From: Paraspadella gotoi
Lineage: Eukaryota; Chaetognatha
Assembly: GCA_051294375.1 (NCBI GenBank)
Contig: CM119263.1
Location: 23,847,310 to 23,911,309 of the forward strand
Reading direction: 5' to 3'
Length of the DNA: 64,000 nucleotides
Part shown: piece after piece, positions 21,777 through 35,512 of the stretch
Layout: every line of letters starts with the position of its first letter
Position numbering within the stretch: the first letter of the stretch is position 1
The notes under the pieces: model-generated
Databases searched by the model: none
What the model saw: only the letters and a program-made list of their open reading frames with translations
What the model was told of the DNA's origin: nothing
Program-made: the position numbers and the translations under genes

Positions 21777-24529
21777 TCATCTCTCTCTCTCTCTCTCATA
21801 AATCGCGTTTCCTTCATTCGACAGTCCGACCTTGAAATCACGAGAGATAGGCAAAGGAAACCGTGACGAGTTTAGGCGAATTTTGGTCAGTCTATAGTTT
21901 ATAAAAATTTAGAATATATTTCGTAACAAAATGAATTTATCCATAAATTAACTCGACCACGTTTTCAACATCGACCATGGTTAGAAATTAACAATTGGAT
22001 CATGTTGAGGTGGAGTTGAGTTAAGCGGCCGAAGATGATGTCGATGCAGGAAGAGAAAAGAAGAAACGTGAAAAGGTAGGGCCGTGAGACAGGAAGTTGG
22101 TGAACGCCAATGACGTCCAGCGGGAGAGTAAAAAAAAAATCTTGGCTCGAGAAAATCTGTGAGGCGACGCCGGGGTTGAATTGGCGAAGGGAAAGTTTGG
22201 GCAAGGTGACCAACGATGCTAAGAATAGGAGGGGGGGCGGAGGATCATGGGCACTGGGGAGAGGAGATAAAGAGAGAGAGAGGAATCAGTTCATCTTAAC
22301 TAATGCTTGTATAGCCATTTAATTTCAAATCATAATTGTTTACGAATGCAATCTGAAATTTGTAACATTAGCCATTTCTCCTTTAATTTTTACTTTGTGT
22401 ATGTATATTATATATTTAGTTCTTACTTGAAATGTAGGCTAAAAGTTTATTAAGGCTAAGATTGGAAAAAAACGCTCAGTCAAGGAAGACAAAAAATTTG
22501 TTTGTTAAGGTTCATTTTCTTGGTTCAGCTTGCGTTGAAGATCAAACACCAACGACATTTATCTCCACAAAATAACAATAACAACAACGAAAATGGATTA
22601 TATTTTTTTCTGGAATTGCAAGGACATGGGCATTTTTTCGTTAAGCCAAGTACAAATCATTACATGCTATTTAAAACAATATTTCTTTCTTTCTTTCTTC
22701 ACGTTCTTTTTTCTTTCTTTCTTCTTTCTTTTCTTTCTTTCTTTCTCTCTTTTTTTCCCCTCCATTCGCTTAATTTTTTGTTAGCTGCTTCATTTTTACG
22801 TCTTTTCATTTTTAAAATTTCTTCTTTTCTCTTTTATTTTTTTGAGTTTTCGTGCTAAAAAGAGATAACGAATGAAAAGGAAAACCGAGTCGACGTCAAG
22901 TTCAAACCAGAGAAGAGGAAGAGAAGGGAAAAAATTAAAAGGGAGCGGACAAAGCGAGCGCTAGTAAAAATTAGGGAAAAACTGGAAATAAGAAAAAATG
23001 AACTGAAATAGAAAAAAGATGTATGAATGAACGATAAAAGCCAGGAGTAAATAAATTAAATAAATAAAAAAATAAAAAATTAAAAATAAGGGGATCTAAA
23101 AAAAAAGCGAAAAATAAACGCAAGTCAAAGGAACTATTGAGCAAAAAAAAACAAAGACAAAAAAAACAACCCGAAGATGTTTGTTCAATTTTCGTTCAAA
23201 AAAAGAAGCAAATGTCGAAGGTGCTAAAAGTGGAAAAAATGAAAACCTAAAAAAGAAAGTTAAAAAAATCTTTAAAACATGTTGGAGCTTAGAACGATTT
23301 TGTGAACTAGGAAAACAAAAAACAAAGTGAACGACGACGACGACGCGACGTAATGGCGGCTGACGGTGGAAACGAGCGAGACGATACTAAGTTTACGACG
23401 AAAATAAAAAATCAATTTAAGTTCGATTTTATGTTATGACCCATAAAAAAAAGGTATTCATATTTTTTTTTTAAAGTAAATTAGGTAATAATTTCATTTA
23501 CATTAAAAAAAAATAATAACAATAAACAGATCATCTTTTTTGTTTGTATATAATAGTTAAACTAACGGGCGTAATAACTTGGGCGACTAAAAATAAAACG
23601 GCGAGAATAAAAAAAAGCAACAATAAAAGAGAAAAAAGAAAACCGATAACGAGAGTAATAACCAAATGTGTCGCTTTCATCGTCAACTTTCCGTGGAAAA
23701 ACCGAGGTCAAGTTCGACCTACCATATTGAAAAGGGGAAAAAGAGAAGGGGGAGGGAGGGGAAAAAAAAATGGATCAGCAGCTGTTTCTTGTCGAGTAGG
23801 ATCCTTCGCCGAACTACTTTTTATTTGTTATGCTTACTTATTTAACTCGAAATCAAGATTAGTCTCCCATCGATAACCGACGACCATCATTTTCGTCGTC
23901 GTCGGCTGCTGTCGTCGTCGTGCCATCTTTGTTTTAATACTGCCTCGTTCCCAGATCGAAGCACGCCGCCGCGACCGCGCGTTCCGGACGAGAGGGATCG
24001 TCGTCGTCGTCGTCCGTTTCGGCGTTCTCATCATCTGTTGACAATGTAATGGTTCAAAATCTATAGCTGACTTTTTTTTTTTTCAACAAGCGGGGAAAAA
24101 AAAAGTAATGTTGGAATGCAATTAGACGATTTTTACGTTTCGAGAGTTTTTCGCTTCGCAAATCAACACGTTTCCCCCCAGCAAGGAAAGGCCTAAAAAC
24201 AAGGAGGGCGTAAACGACAAAATGATGGAAAATCGAAGCTTGCAATGTCCAAAATGGGAGAACGCCAATATTTTAGAAAACGGAAGAGAACGCAATGACG
24301 GAATTCGGGGATTATAAATGACAGGAAATTAAGGATATATCAATGACGGAATTAAGTTGGACGCATCGATGGAAATCGCAGCTTTGAAACGACGAAAATT
24401 CAAAAAATAAAAATGAACGAAAAACTTTTAAAGACCAAATAACGAAAATCGGGGAATTTTTCGATGAGAAGCGAAAACGGAATGAGCGGCCAAGCACGTG
24501 TCGAAAAGTGCAACTCAATTCCACAGTCT

Positions 24530-24560
<31 letters not shown>

Positions 24561-24859
24561 TGTTATCCTCTTTTCGCGGCAAACTCCGTCATCCTCGTCA
24601 TTCAACTACAAGGAGATCCAACGGGTGCCGTTCTCAAAAGAATTTATTAGCTCAGTGAGCATATTTAAATAAAATCTTTTCATTAATGTGCAAAAATAAA
24701 TCAAAAGTCATGACAACTTTGTTTTATACCCCTCAATCCTATTGAAAAATCAAAGGTTATGTCCAAGTGTAGAAAGGGGAAAAGTTCGCAGAAAATCGCT
24801 TTTTTCTAAGTTTTTCTGATTTCGAAAATTACTCACTGCTATTCAACAGTTCTTGTATG

Positions 24860-25070
24860 GCCAACAGCCGGGTTCCCTGTGATGCCCATTGGATGGGGCA
24901 TCTCACTGTTGGCTTTGGGGGCTTCCGACCTCAGTGACGCCCTCAGTCACTGCGCGGTTACCCTAGGACGGTCTCTGGCTTTGGCCCAAAACGCAGAGGG
25001 AAGTCTGGATGGAACACAAAGACTGGGATGGTGTGGTTACACCCTCGGAAGGCACGGCTGAATGCAATGG
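24860..25070 (+). repeat. Structured dispersed repeat, unit B copy
   Basis: Matches the copy at 13464 with scattered single-base indels. The downstream hairpin GCGGTAT...ATACCGC is longer here than in unit A. Confidence 0.75.
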
Positions 25071-26760
25071 TGGATGTGAAGCGGTATGTTAATATACCGC
25101 CACCACTTGTCTCTTTTAGTTTTTTTTTAAGAGCCGGGGCAAAGTCAAGAGCTTCCTGTCGACCATTGGTGACCATTCATTGAAAGTTTAGTGAAAAACT
25201 TTAAAAAGAATAGCGCAATTCCAAAGTTGAAAGTTTTGTTTCGAGAATTCAAAAAAAAATCAAAATTCTTATCTCGCCGTAAAAAATATCGTGTTCTTTC
25301 ACTGTTAAAATATGAAATGAAACATGTCGTCACATGTTTTATAGAACGAGCAACGAGAAAAAAATTTTCGAGGCCTTTTCTAACTAATAAAAATCTATAT
25401 TCATGACAATGGATAGATTATATGGGTGCTGTAGCCATTTTTTTTGAAGGTCGGTGCCCGCGTGGATCTCCTTGAAAGGGCTAGAGGAAAACGGTTCACA
25501 CAGTCCGAACTACTTTCGGTTAGTAAGACCTCTTCAAGACTTCTTCATATATTACGTTTTGGTCGTCGTCGTCTATCGTCGTCATCGCGTCGTCATTTTT
25601 CTCTTTCAAAGTGAAATCTCGTCCGTTGAAGCGTGCGCCACCAGCAGTGCCTCTCAAATTACATTTTACCAAGCGCATCTTTTGTACTGTTTGCTATTAA
25701 CTAAATTATTTGTGATTCTCCGTCATGCGTCCGCTTTTTCCGCCAATGTAAAATTCCTATCCGCCAGTGAGATTTCAATTTCAAACTTTACTCCGCTTCA
25801 TGCTATTGTCTCTCTTGGTTTTCCACGGGACAGAATTCCGTTCATCGCATCTTTTCGTCCGAATGTTTATTGTCTGTGCTGCGTTTCGTTTGACTGTCAG
25901 TTCCGAAAGCCGAATCTTCGCAACTAACATATAATTGCTGCGTCTTGGTGCCGCTTCAATACGTAACTCGCGCGCCACGTACCGCTCTTCTTTGGCGGAC
26001 TGCGGGAGAGAAGGAGAGAGAAGAGAGAGAGAGAGGAGAAAGAGGAGAGAAGAGAGAAGATAGAGAGAGAGAGCGAGACGAGAGAGAGAGATGAGAGAGA
26101 GACGGCAGAGAAGAGGAGGAGAGGAAGGAAGAGAGTGGAAGAAGTCAGCAACTATTGCTCTCTAAACAATCCTTTTCTCGGCGCTCAGTGATCCACCTCA
26201 GTTATCGTGTATACAATTCATTAGCCTTATTGCCTCTCTTTTTCTTAAGCCGTTTGTACCTACAAGTATTCATCTATAGTCATTTCCCAAGCTCTGACTA
26301 CTTTTTCTACAAGACTTAAGTTCGCCATATATTCATTTCTCCAGTCCACTTCCTTGACCTTTTTTCCCTCCTTCTATTCTTTCGCTACTTTTCACATTTC
26401 TTAACACGTCAAAGCGCAGAGCGCACGACGGAGCGCTTTATAATCCTGACAGTGCCGTCTCTAGAATTCTGACTATGCCGGTTTGGATTCCGTGGAATTC
26501 CGGATCACAAGCCAATCGCTCTTTACCGTCTTCTGTCGTTTACTAGGGCGAATATCAAGATATTAAACGGTTAAAGCGAATAGAAATATAATAGCATTTG
26601 TGTTTCATTCAATGCGAAATTTTTTTTTAGCATTTTTTACGTCCTTATCACAGCTTATTCTGTCATCTCTTATCTCTGTCTAGTCTCTCTTTCTATGTGT
26701 CTCTCTGTCTAGTACTTTCTCTCTCTCTTTCTTTCTCTATCTATCCTATATATGAGCTCC

Positions 26761-26787
26761 ACTCTATCTATCTATCTAATCTATCTT

Positions 26788-26821
<34 letters not shown>

Positions 26822-26846
26822 TTCTATCTATCTTTCTATCTATCTG
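26761..26846. repeat. (CTAT)n microsatellite, unit B
   Basis: Tetranucleotide CTAT/ATCT run followed by CTCTCT. Equivalent tracts are in units C and D and, disrupted, near 19285-19335 in unit A. Confidence 0.9.
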
Positions 26847-27486
26847 TCGTCCTCTCTCTCACTCTCTCTCCGTCTTCTCTCTCTCTTCTCTCTCTCTCGT
26901 CTCTCTCTCTCTTCTCTCTCTAAATTATACTAAAATAAAAGCTTATAAAATATATATCTTTCTTTGGTTACAGAAAATACGATGATGTTATAAGAAGAAT
27001 AAAACTACGAATAAAAGACACAGACGTATGATGAAGACGACTGAGAGACGACGACGACGACGACCGACGTCTTCGTCTTCTTCGGCCTCAGGCTTTTCTC
27101 GCAAAAGATGGAAATTGTTTTTGGAGAGAGAGAAATTTGTCGCGAACGACGACGTCGACGATTCGTGTTAAGACGAAGACTATTTTTTTTTTTTCAAGTC
27201 GAATCGAATTGTAGAGCCGACCAAAGATCGGACCGAACAACGTTACGAGACCGACGAGTATCGAACGCGACAAAAGAAATTTCTCTTCGAAAAAAAAAAA
27301 AAAAAAAAAATTCGCGCCATTTCGTTTTTCCCGCCGAGAGAAAACTTTTTTGTTCCGTCGAACAACGCCTCGTGTGCAAAATGAGCCCTTTTGCTCCGGC
27401 AAGTCAAAACCCTTCCCTCTCGGCAATCGAAGTCTCCGCTCCTTGCAACCGATTCTCCGCTCGCGGCAGGCCAATTCTCACGCAAA

Positions 27487-27822
27487 TGACGTCAAGCAGA
27501 GTCGATGGAAAGCTGGCACGTACTTTTCGACCAGACGGGGCGCCTGCTATCTGGAAAGCAAAGATAAGGAGAACGGAAAAAAAAAGGAAAGAAATAATTA
27601 AAAAAAAAAAGTGGAAAGGGAAAGAAAGCGACGCGACCGCGACCGGGAATTCTGTATCAGCGATTTTTCACGCACAATTCGCGAGAAAAACAATGAAAAC
27701 CTAGAAATCGATTGAGACGTGCCGGGCGGCGTGACGTTAGCTCTTATTCCCTGTCGTACGCGCATTGTCATAATTCGACTAGCGTTCCTTTTTTAACTGC
27801 TACTTCCTTCTGCGCATGCGCT
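27487..27822. promoter_or_regulatory. CpG-rich promoter-like module, unit B
   Basis: The CRE palindrome TGACGTCA and the NRF1-type TGCGCATGCGCT are both kept despite many indels between them. Confidence 0.35.
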
Positions 27823-28209
27823 GATCGCGAGTAGTTGAAAAAGTTTTTTCAATTGATCGCGTAATATGACAAAGCTTGACGAAGCTACCTCGACTTTAAC
27901 TTAAACGGATTTATTCGGTCAACACATGAACACACATGAAAGCAAAATGAATAATGCAATTCAATAATAACGTCGATCAAATAACTACGCAATCTCGATA
28001 TCAACGAATCGTTCTTCGTCGTCTCTTCGTCACGAACGACATCTTCGACGCAGAAGTGACGCGCTCTTCATCAGGGCAAGAGTGAGAGGAGGAGGGAAAT
28101 GTACGGCGGGAACGAGTTCGGTCCCGAGACGTCAAATCGACTTCCGTTTTTTTCTGCTCCATAGTTAGTTTGAAGTGTCAACTCGCGTCGGTCCTGTTGC
28201 GGAGAGAGA

Positions 28210-28249
<40 letters not shown>

Positions 28250-28369
28250 AAGAGAGAGAGAGAGAGAAGAGAAAGAGAGAGAGGAGAGAGAGAGAAAGCG
28301 AAGAAGGAGAAAAACTTTGTCCATCGGCATTTCCGGCATGCTGCTCTTTTTTTTTTTTTCCACGCACCT

Positions 28370-28560
28370 GGAGACCCGGACGCCCCTCTTCGGCGCCGAC
28401 ACGAAACGACCACGCCATCGGTCGTACTACGGACTCGGCGGAGAGACGGCACGAGGGGGCTATGCGAGGGGCGCTGCCGGCCGGCCAACCACGCTGCGCG
28501 CCCGCTTGCCCGCCACCGCCGCTGCCGCCGCTACCCTCTTCCGGCCTCGAGAAGAGACGT
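28370..28560. other. GC/CpG-rich patch, unit B
   Basis: GGCGCCGACACGAA through CCGCCGCTGCC is strongly CpG-rich, unlike the AT-rich surroundings. Equivalents lie at 36040-36220 and 43970-44150, and truncated at 21025-21149. One frame reads SYYGLGERRHEG in C and D, but indels between copies change the frame, so I do not call a gene. Confidence 0.5.
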
Positions 28561-29525
28561 GACGAGGTTGAGAGGAATCGGTTCCGGTTTGACCTTAATC
28601 GACTTTTTTTTCTCTCTTCTCTCGTCGGTGAGAGGAAAGAAATCTGCGATAAAAACAGATTTAACACACGTTACAGTAAATTTCGAATAATGACCAACAA
28701 AATTAATTAAATTTATCTGTGGATTAAGACATTTCTTCAATTTCAAACTCCGATACCTACGAAGCAATCCTCCATAGTTTTTACGAAAATTCTTCCTAAA
28801 AAATACATTTTCATTTTCTGCTCGACTCAAACGGACTCGAAATATTTTTATGAAAATAATTAACCTACAGTAATTTGGATTTTTTTTCCTTACGGTCATC
28901 CCTCCGTCGCTAATCCAGTATCCCGCTCCTTGCTCATCTACTCCAGCCTCGTCCGTCATGCATTCTTTAAAAAAGGAGGAGAGATTTAATATTTAAACCT
29001 TGAGAATTCTATTTTGGTATAACCAAGATCATAGTTTCTTAATAAAATCTTATTAGAATTTGGTCAGGTTGACGATTGGCTTAAAAAAACAAATAATCTT
29101 CTAAATTTTAAGTCTTTTGTAATAATAATTTTTTAACCTTATTTATAAACCACAACAATAAATTGGAGTATTAAGGTTATTTAATAATTTTATTTTGATT
29201 AATTTAAGTATGCTGGCTGAATAACAGGCTCATTTTTTTTCCAAAAATTTTGAATTTTTAAAACCGGAAGTGGTACGACGCAAAAACCCTGGCGTGGAAA
29301 ATCGCATCAAATGAGCTATTCGGGGAAATTTTTTATTGTGATATTCGTTTTTCTCCATAAATTTGGCACAAAGAAACTTTGCAGGTATCAGGAACTTTCA
29401 AAAATGCATGTAAAAATTTCTGGGAAGCTCTAACACGGATCTGACTTTCTTTTATTACGTCACAATTTTTGGGTATAAAATTTGGGGTAGAGAACAGTCT
29501 CTCGTCTCTCTCTCTCTCTCTCGTC

Positions 29526-29570
<45 letters not shown>

Positions 29571-32323
29571 TCATCTCTCTCTCTCTCTCTCATAAATCGC
29601 GTTTCCTTCATTCGACAGTCCGACCTTGAAATCACGAGAGATAGGCAAAGGAAACCGTGACGAGTTTAGGCGAATTTTGGTCAGTCTATAGTTTATAAAA
29701 ATTTAGAATATATTTCGTAACAAAATGAATTTATCCATAAATTAACTCGACCACGTTTTCAACATCGACCATGGTTAGAAATTAACAATTGGATCATGTT
29801 GAGGTGGAGTTGAGTTAAGCGGCCGAAGATGATGTCGATGCAGGAAGAGAAAAGAAGAAACGTGAAAAGGTAGGGCCGTGAGACAGGAAGTTGGTGAACG
29901 CCAATGACGTCCAGCGGGAGAGTAAAAAAAAAATCTTGGCTCGAGAAAATCTGTGAGGCGACGCCGGGGTTGAATTGGCGAAGGGAAAGTTTGGGCAAGG
30001 TGACCAACGATGCTAAGAATAGGAGGGGGGGCGGAGGATCATGGGCACTGGGGAGAGGAGATAAAGAGAGAGAGAGGAATCAGTTCATCTTAACTAATGC
30101 TTGTATAGCCATTTAATTTCAAATCATAATTGTTTACGAATGCAATCTGAAATTTGTAACATTAGCCATTTCTCCTTTAATTTTTACTTTGTGTATGTAT
30201 ATTATATATTTAGTTCTTACTTGAAATGTAGGCTAAAAGTTTATTAAGGCTAAGATTGGAAAAAAACGCTCAGTCAAGGAAGACAAAAAATTTGTTTGTT
30301 AAGGTTCATTTTCTTGGTTCAGCTTGCGTTGAAGATCAAACACCAACGACATTTATCTCCACAAAATAACAATAACAACAACGAAAATGGATTATATTTT
30401 TTTCTGGAATTGCAAGGACATGGGCATTTTTTCGTTAAGCCAAGTACAAATCATTACATGCTATTTAAAACAATATTTCTTTCTTTCTTTCTTCACGTTC
30501 TTTTTTCTTTCTTTCTTCTTTCTTTTCTTTCTTTCTTTCTCTCTTTTTTTCCCCTCCATTCGCTTAATTTTTTGTTAGCTGCTTCATTTTTACGTCTTTT
30601 CATTTTTAAAATTTCTTCTTTTCTCTTTTATTTTTTTGAGTTTTCGTGCTAAAAAGAGATAACGAATGAAAAGGAAAACCGAGTCGACGTCAAGTTCAAA
30701 CCAGAGAAGAGGAAGAGAAGGGAAAAAATTAAAAGGGAGCGGACAAAGCGAGCGCTAGTAAAAATTAGGGAAAAACTGGAAATAAGAAAAAATGAACTGA
30801 AATAGAAAAAAGATGTATGAATGAACGATAAAAGCCAGGAGTAAATAAATTAAATAAATAAAAAAATAAAAAATTAAAAATAAGGGGATCTAAAAAAAAA
30901 GCGAAAAATAAACGCAAGTCAAAGGAACTATTGAGCAAAAAAAAACAAAGACAAAAAAAACAACCCGAAGATGTTTGTTCAATTTTCGTTCAAAAAAAGA
31001 AGCAAATGTCGAAGGTGCTAAAAGTGGAAAAAATGAAAACCTAAAAAAGAAAGTTAAAAAAATCTTTAAAACATGTTGGAGCTTAGAACGATTTTGTGAA
31101 CTAGGAAAACAAAAAACAAAGTGAACGACGACGACGACGCGACGTAATGGCGGCTGACGGTGGAAACGAGCGAGACGATACTAAGTTTACGACGAAAATA
31201 AAAAATCAATTTAAGTTCGATTTTATGTTATGACCCATAAAAAAAAGGTATTCATATTTTTTTTTTAAAGTAAATTAGGTAATAATTTCATTTACATTAA
31301 AAAAAAATAATAACAATAAACAGATCATCTTTTTTGTTTGTATATAATAGTTAAACTAACGGGCGTAATAACTTGGGCGACTAAAAATAAAACGGCGAGA
31401 ATAAAAAAAAGCAACAATAAAAGAGAAAAAAGAAAACCGATAACGAGAGTAATAACCAAATGTGTCGCTTTCATCGTCAACTTTCCGTGGAAAAACCGAG
31501 GTCAAGTTCGACCTACCATATTGAAAAGGGGAAAAAGAGAAGGGGGAGGGAGGGGAAAAAAAAATGGATCAGCAGCTGTTTCTTGTCGAGTAGGATCCTT
31601 CGCCGAACTACTTTTTATTTGTTATGCTTACTTATTTAACTCGAAATCAAGATTAGTCTCCCATCGATAACCGACGACCATCATTTTCGTCGTCGTCGGC
31701 TGCTGTCGTCGTCGTGCCATCTTTGTTTTAATACTGCCTCGTTCCCAGATCGAAGCACGCCGCCGCGACCGCGCGTTCCGGACGAGAGGGATCGTCGTCG
31801 TCGTCGTCCGTTTCGGCGTTCTCATCATCTGTTGACAATGTAATGGTTCAAAATCTATAGCTGACTTTTTTTTTTTTCAACAAGCGGGGAAAAAAAAAGT
31901 AATGTTGGAATGCAATTAGACGATTTTTACGTTTCGAGAGTTTTTCGCTTCGCAAATCAACACGTTTCCCCCCAGCAAGGAAAGGCCTAAAAACAAGGAG
32001 GGCGTAAACGACAAAATGATGGAAAATCGAAGCTTGCAATGTCCAAAATGGGAGAACGCCAATATTTTAGAAAACGGAAGAGAACGCAATGACGGAATTC
32101 GGGGATTATAAATGACAGGAAATTAAGGATATATCAATGACGGAATTAAGTTGGACGCATCGATGGAAATCGCAGCTTTGAAACGACGAAAATTCAAAAA
32201 ATAAAAATGAACGAAAAACTTTTAAAGACCAAATAACGAAAATCGGGGAATTTTTCGATGAGAAGCGAAAACGGAATGAGCGGCCAAGCACGTGTCGAAA
32301 AGTGCAACTCAATTCCACAGTCT

Positions 32324-32354
<31 letters not shown>

Positions 32355-32653
32355 TGTTATCCTCTTTTCGCGGCAAACTCCGTCATCCTCGTCATTCAAC
32401 TACAAGGAGATCCAACGGGTGCCGTTCTCAAAAGAATTTATTAGCTCAGTGAGCATATTTAAATAAAATCTTTTCATTAATGTGCAAAAATAAATCAAAA
32501 GTCATGACAACTTTGTTTTATACCCCTCAATCCTATTGAAAAATCAAAGGTTATGTCCAAGTGTAGAAAGGGGAAAAGTTCGCAGAAAATCGCTTTTTTC
32601 TAAGTTTTTCTGATTTCGAAAATTACTCACTGCTATTCAACAGTTCTTGTATG

Positions 32654-32864
32654 GCCAACAGCCGGGTTCCCTGTGATGCCCATTGGATGGGGCATCTCAC
32701 TGTTGGCTTTGGGGGCTTCCGACCTCAGTGACGCCCTCAGTCACTGCGCGGTTACCCTAGGACGGTCTCTGGCTTTGGCCCAAAACGCAGAGGGAAGTCT
32801 GGATGGAACACAAAGACTGGGATGGTGTGGTTACACCCTCGGAAGGCACGGCTGAATGCAATGG
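32654..32864 (+). repeat. Structured dispersed repeat, unit C copy
   Basis: Base-identical to the unit B copy at an offset of 7794. Confidence 0.75.
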
Positions 32865-33774
32865 TGGATGTGAAGCGGTATGTTAATATACCGCCACCAC
32901 TTGTCTCTTTTAGTTTTTTTTTAAGAGCCGGGGCAAAGTCAAGAGCTTCCTGTCGACCATTGGTGACCATTCATTGAAAGTTTAGTGAAAAACTTTAAAA
33001 AGAATAGCGCAATTCCAAAGTTGAAAGTTTTGTTTCGAGAATTCAAAAAAAAATCAAAATTCTTATCTCGCCGTAAAAAATATCGTGTTCTTTCACTGTT
33101 AAAATATGAAATGAAACATGTCGTCACATGTTTTATAGAACGAGCAACGAGAAAAAAATTTTCGAGGCCTTTTCTAACTAATAAAAATCTATATTCATGA
33201 CAATGGATAGATTATATGGGTGCTGTAGCCATTTTTTTTGAAGGTCGGTGCCCGCGTGGATCTCCTTGAAAGGGCTAGAGGAAAACGGTTCACACAGTCC
33301 GAACTACTTTCGGTTAGTAAACCTCTTTCAAATCTTCTTCTTTTTAGTTTTGGTCGTCGTCGCAATCGTCGTCCATCGCCGTCATTTTTCTTTTTCAAGT
33401 GAATCTATCCAGAAACTCTTCCGTTGCAGCGTGCGCGCCAGCCAGTGCCTCCACATTTTATCCGCGCATTTTTGATGTTTGCTATCAAATTATTTGGGAT
33501 TCTCTCTCGCCGTTCCGCCAATGTAAAATTCCTATCCGAGTGATTTTCAATTTCAAATCTTACTCGCTTCATGCCTATTGTCTCTCTTGTTTTTCCAGGA
33601 CAGAATTTCCGTTCATCGCATCTTTTCGTCCGAATGTCTTATTGTCTGTTCTGGCGTTTCGTTTGACTGTCAGTTCGAAAGCCGAACTTTCGCATGGCAA
33701 CGTTAATGAGCTTTGGTGCTCGCCCAAACCGCTAACTCGCGCCGTCCACGCCGCATTTCTTCTCGGCGGACTCG

Positions 33775-33824
33775 GAGAGAGAAAAGAGAGAGAGAGAGAG
33801 AGAGAAAGAGGGAGAGAGAGAGAG

Positions 33825-33880
<56 letters not shown>

Positions 33881-33914
33881 AGAGAGAGAGAAAAGAGAGA
33901 GAGAGAGAGAGAAG
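33775..33914. repeat. (GA)n microsatellite, unit C
   Basis: GA repeat with AAAG, GGG and AGC interruptions, repeated identically at 41705-41844. It fills the place of the 259-N gap in unit A. Long RE-rich and LS-rich frames here are repeat artefacts. Confidence 0.9.
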
Positions 33915-34420
33915 CAAACTTCTCTCTCAACCTTTTTCTCCGCTCAGGATCCACCTCTTTCGTGTTTACAACATTACCGTTTTTCTTTTTTTACAGTTTG
34001 GCCACAAGACTCTGCATTTTCCCTTTTTCTACAAACTTAGTTTCCGCCATTATCATTTTCTCCAGTCCAGTTCCTTGACCTTTTTCCCTCCTCTTTCTTT
34101 CCTACTTTTCACATTTCTTCCACCGTCGCGCAAGCGCACGGGACGCGTTTTTCCACGTGCGTCTCTAGAATTCTCTGACTTCCGGTTTCGCGATTGCCGT
34201 GAATTTCCGGATACGCCCTCTGCTTTCACCGTCTTCTTGTCGTTTCACAGGGGCGAATATCAAGAATTAAACGGTTAAAGCGAAAGAATAATAGTATTTG
34301 TTTTCATTCAATTGCGAAATTTTTTTTTACTTTTTACGTCCTTTCACTTTCTGTATCTCTTTCTCTGTCTGTCTTCTTTCTATGTGTCTCTCTCGTCTGT
34401 CTTTCTCTCTCTTTTCTTTC

Positions 34421-34431
<11 letters not shown>

Positions 34432-34457
<26 letters not shown>

Positions 34458-34532
34458 TCTATCTATCTATCTATCTATCTATCTAGTCTATCTATCCTAT
34501 CTATCTATCTTTCTATCTATCTGTCTCTCTCT
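34432..34532. repeat. (CTAT)n microsatellite, unit C
   Basis: Long CTAT run with a few slips. Identical in unit D at 42362-42462. Confidence 0.9.
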
Positions 34533-35178
34533 CTCTCATCTTCGTCTCTCTCTCTTCTCTCTCTCTTCTCTCTCTCTCGTCTCTCTCGTCTCTGTCTCTC
34601 TCTCTTAAATTATAACTAGAAATAAAAGCCTTATAAATATATATCTTTCTTTGGTTACAGAAAAATACGATGATGTTATAAGAAGAATAAAACTATACGA
34701 ATAAAAGACACGACGTATGATGAAGACGACTGAGAACGACGACGACGACGACCGACGTCTCGGGTCTTCTTCGGCCTCAGGCCTTTTCTCGCCAAAGATG
34801 GAATTGTTTTTGGAGAGAAGAGAAATTTGTCGCGAACGACGACGTCGACGATTCGTGTTAAGAACGAAGACTATTTTTTTTTTCCAAGTCGAATCGAATT
34901 GTAGAGCCGACCAAAAGATCGGACCGACAACGTTCGAACCGACGCAGTTCGAACGCGAACAAAACGAAATTTGCTTCGAAAAAAAAAAAAAAAAAAAAAT
35001 TTCCGCGCCATTTTCGTTTTTCCCGCGAGAGAACTTTTTTGTTCCGTCGAACAACGCCTCGTGGTCGCAAATGAGCCCTTTTGCTCCGGCAATCAAAACC
35101 CTTCCCTCTGGCAATCGAATCCTCCGCTCCCGGCAACCGATTTCTCCGCTCCGGCAAGGCCAATTCTCGACCGGCAAA

Positions 35179-35512
35179 TGACGTCAAGCAGAGTCGATGG
35201 AAAAGCTGGCAACGCTACTTTTCGACCGACGGGGCGCCTGCTATCTGGAAAGCCAAGATAAGGAGAAACGGAAAAAAAAAAGGAAAGAAATAAAAAAAAA
35301 AAAAAAAGTGGAAAGGGAAAGAAAGCGACGCGACCGCGACCGGGAATTCTGTATCAGCGATTTTTCACGCACATTCGCGAAAAAACAATGAAAACCTAGA
35401 ATCGATTGAGACGCCGGGCGGGCGTGACGTTAGCTCCTTTTCCTGTCGTATCGCCATTGTCATAATTCGACTAGCTTCCTTTTTAACTGCTACTTCCTTC
35501 TGCGCATGCGCT
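35179..35512. promoter_or_regulatory. CpG-rich promoter-like module, unit C
   Basis: TGACGTCA at 35179-35186 and TGCGCATGCGCT at 35501-35512. No gap lies between them here. Confidence 0.35.

Larger units (their letters stand above)
21175..28968. repeat. Unit B of the 8-kb repeated block (7794 bp)
   Basis: Opens with AAAAAAGGAGGAGAGATTTAA inside the foldback right-arm sequence. Its first 4352 bp (to about 25526) is identical to unit C at a constant offset of 7794. Beyond that it diverges abruptly, with frequent single-base indels and scrambled patches, as in raw long-read sequence. It lacks the 4 kb insertion of unit A. No gene is supported. Confidence 0.9.

Noticed and set aside
33399-34040. 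213-residue plus-strand frame (repeated at 41329-41970)
   Set aside because: It runs through a (GA)n tract giving Arg-Glu repeats. It is absent as a frame in units A and B, where indels break it.
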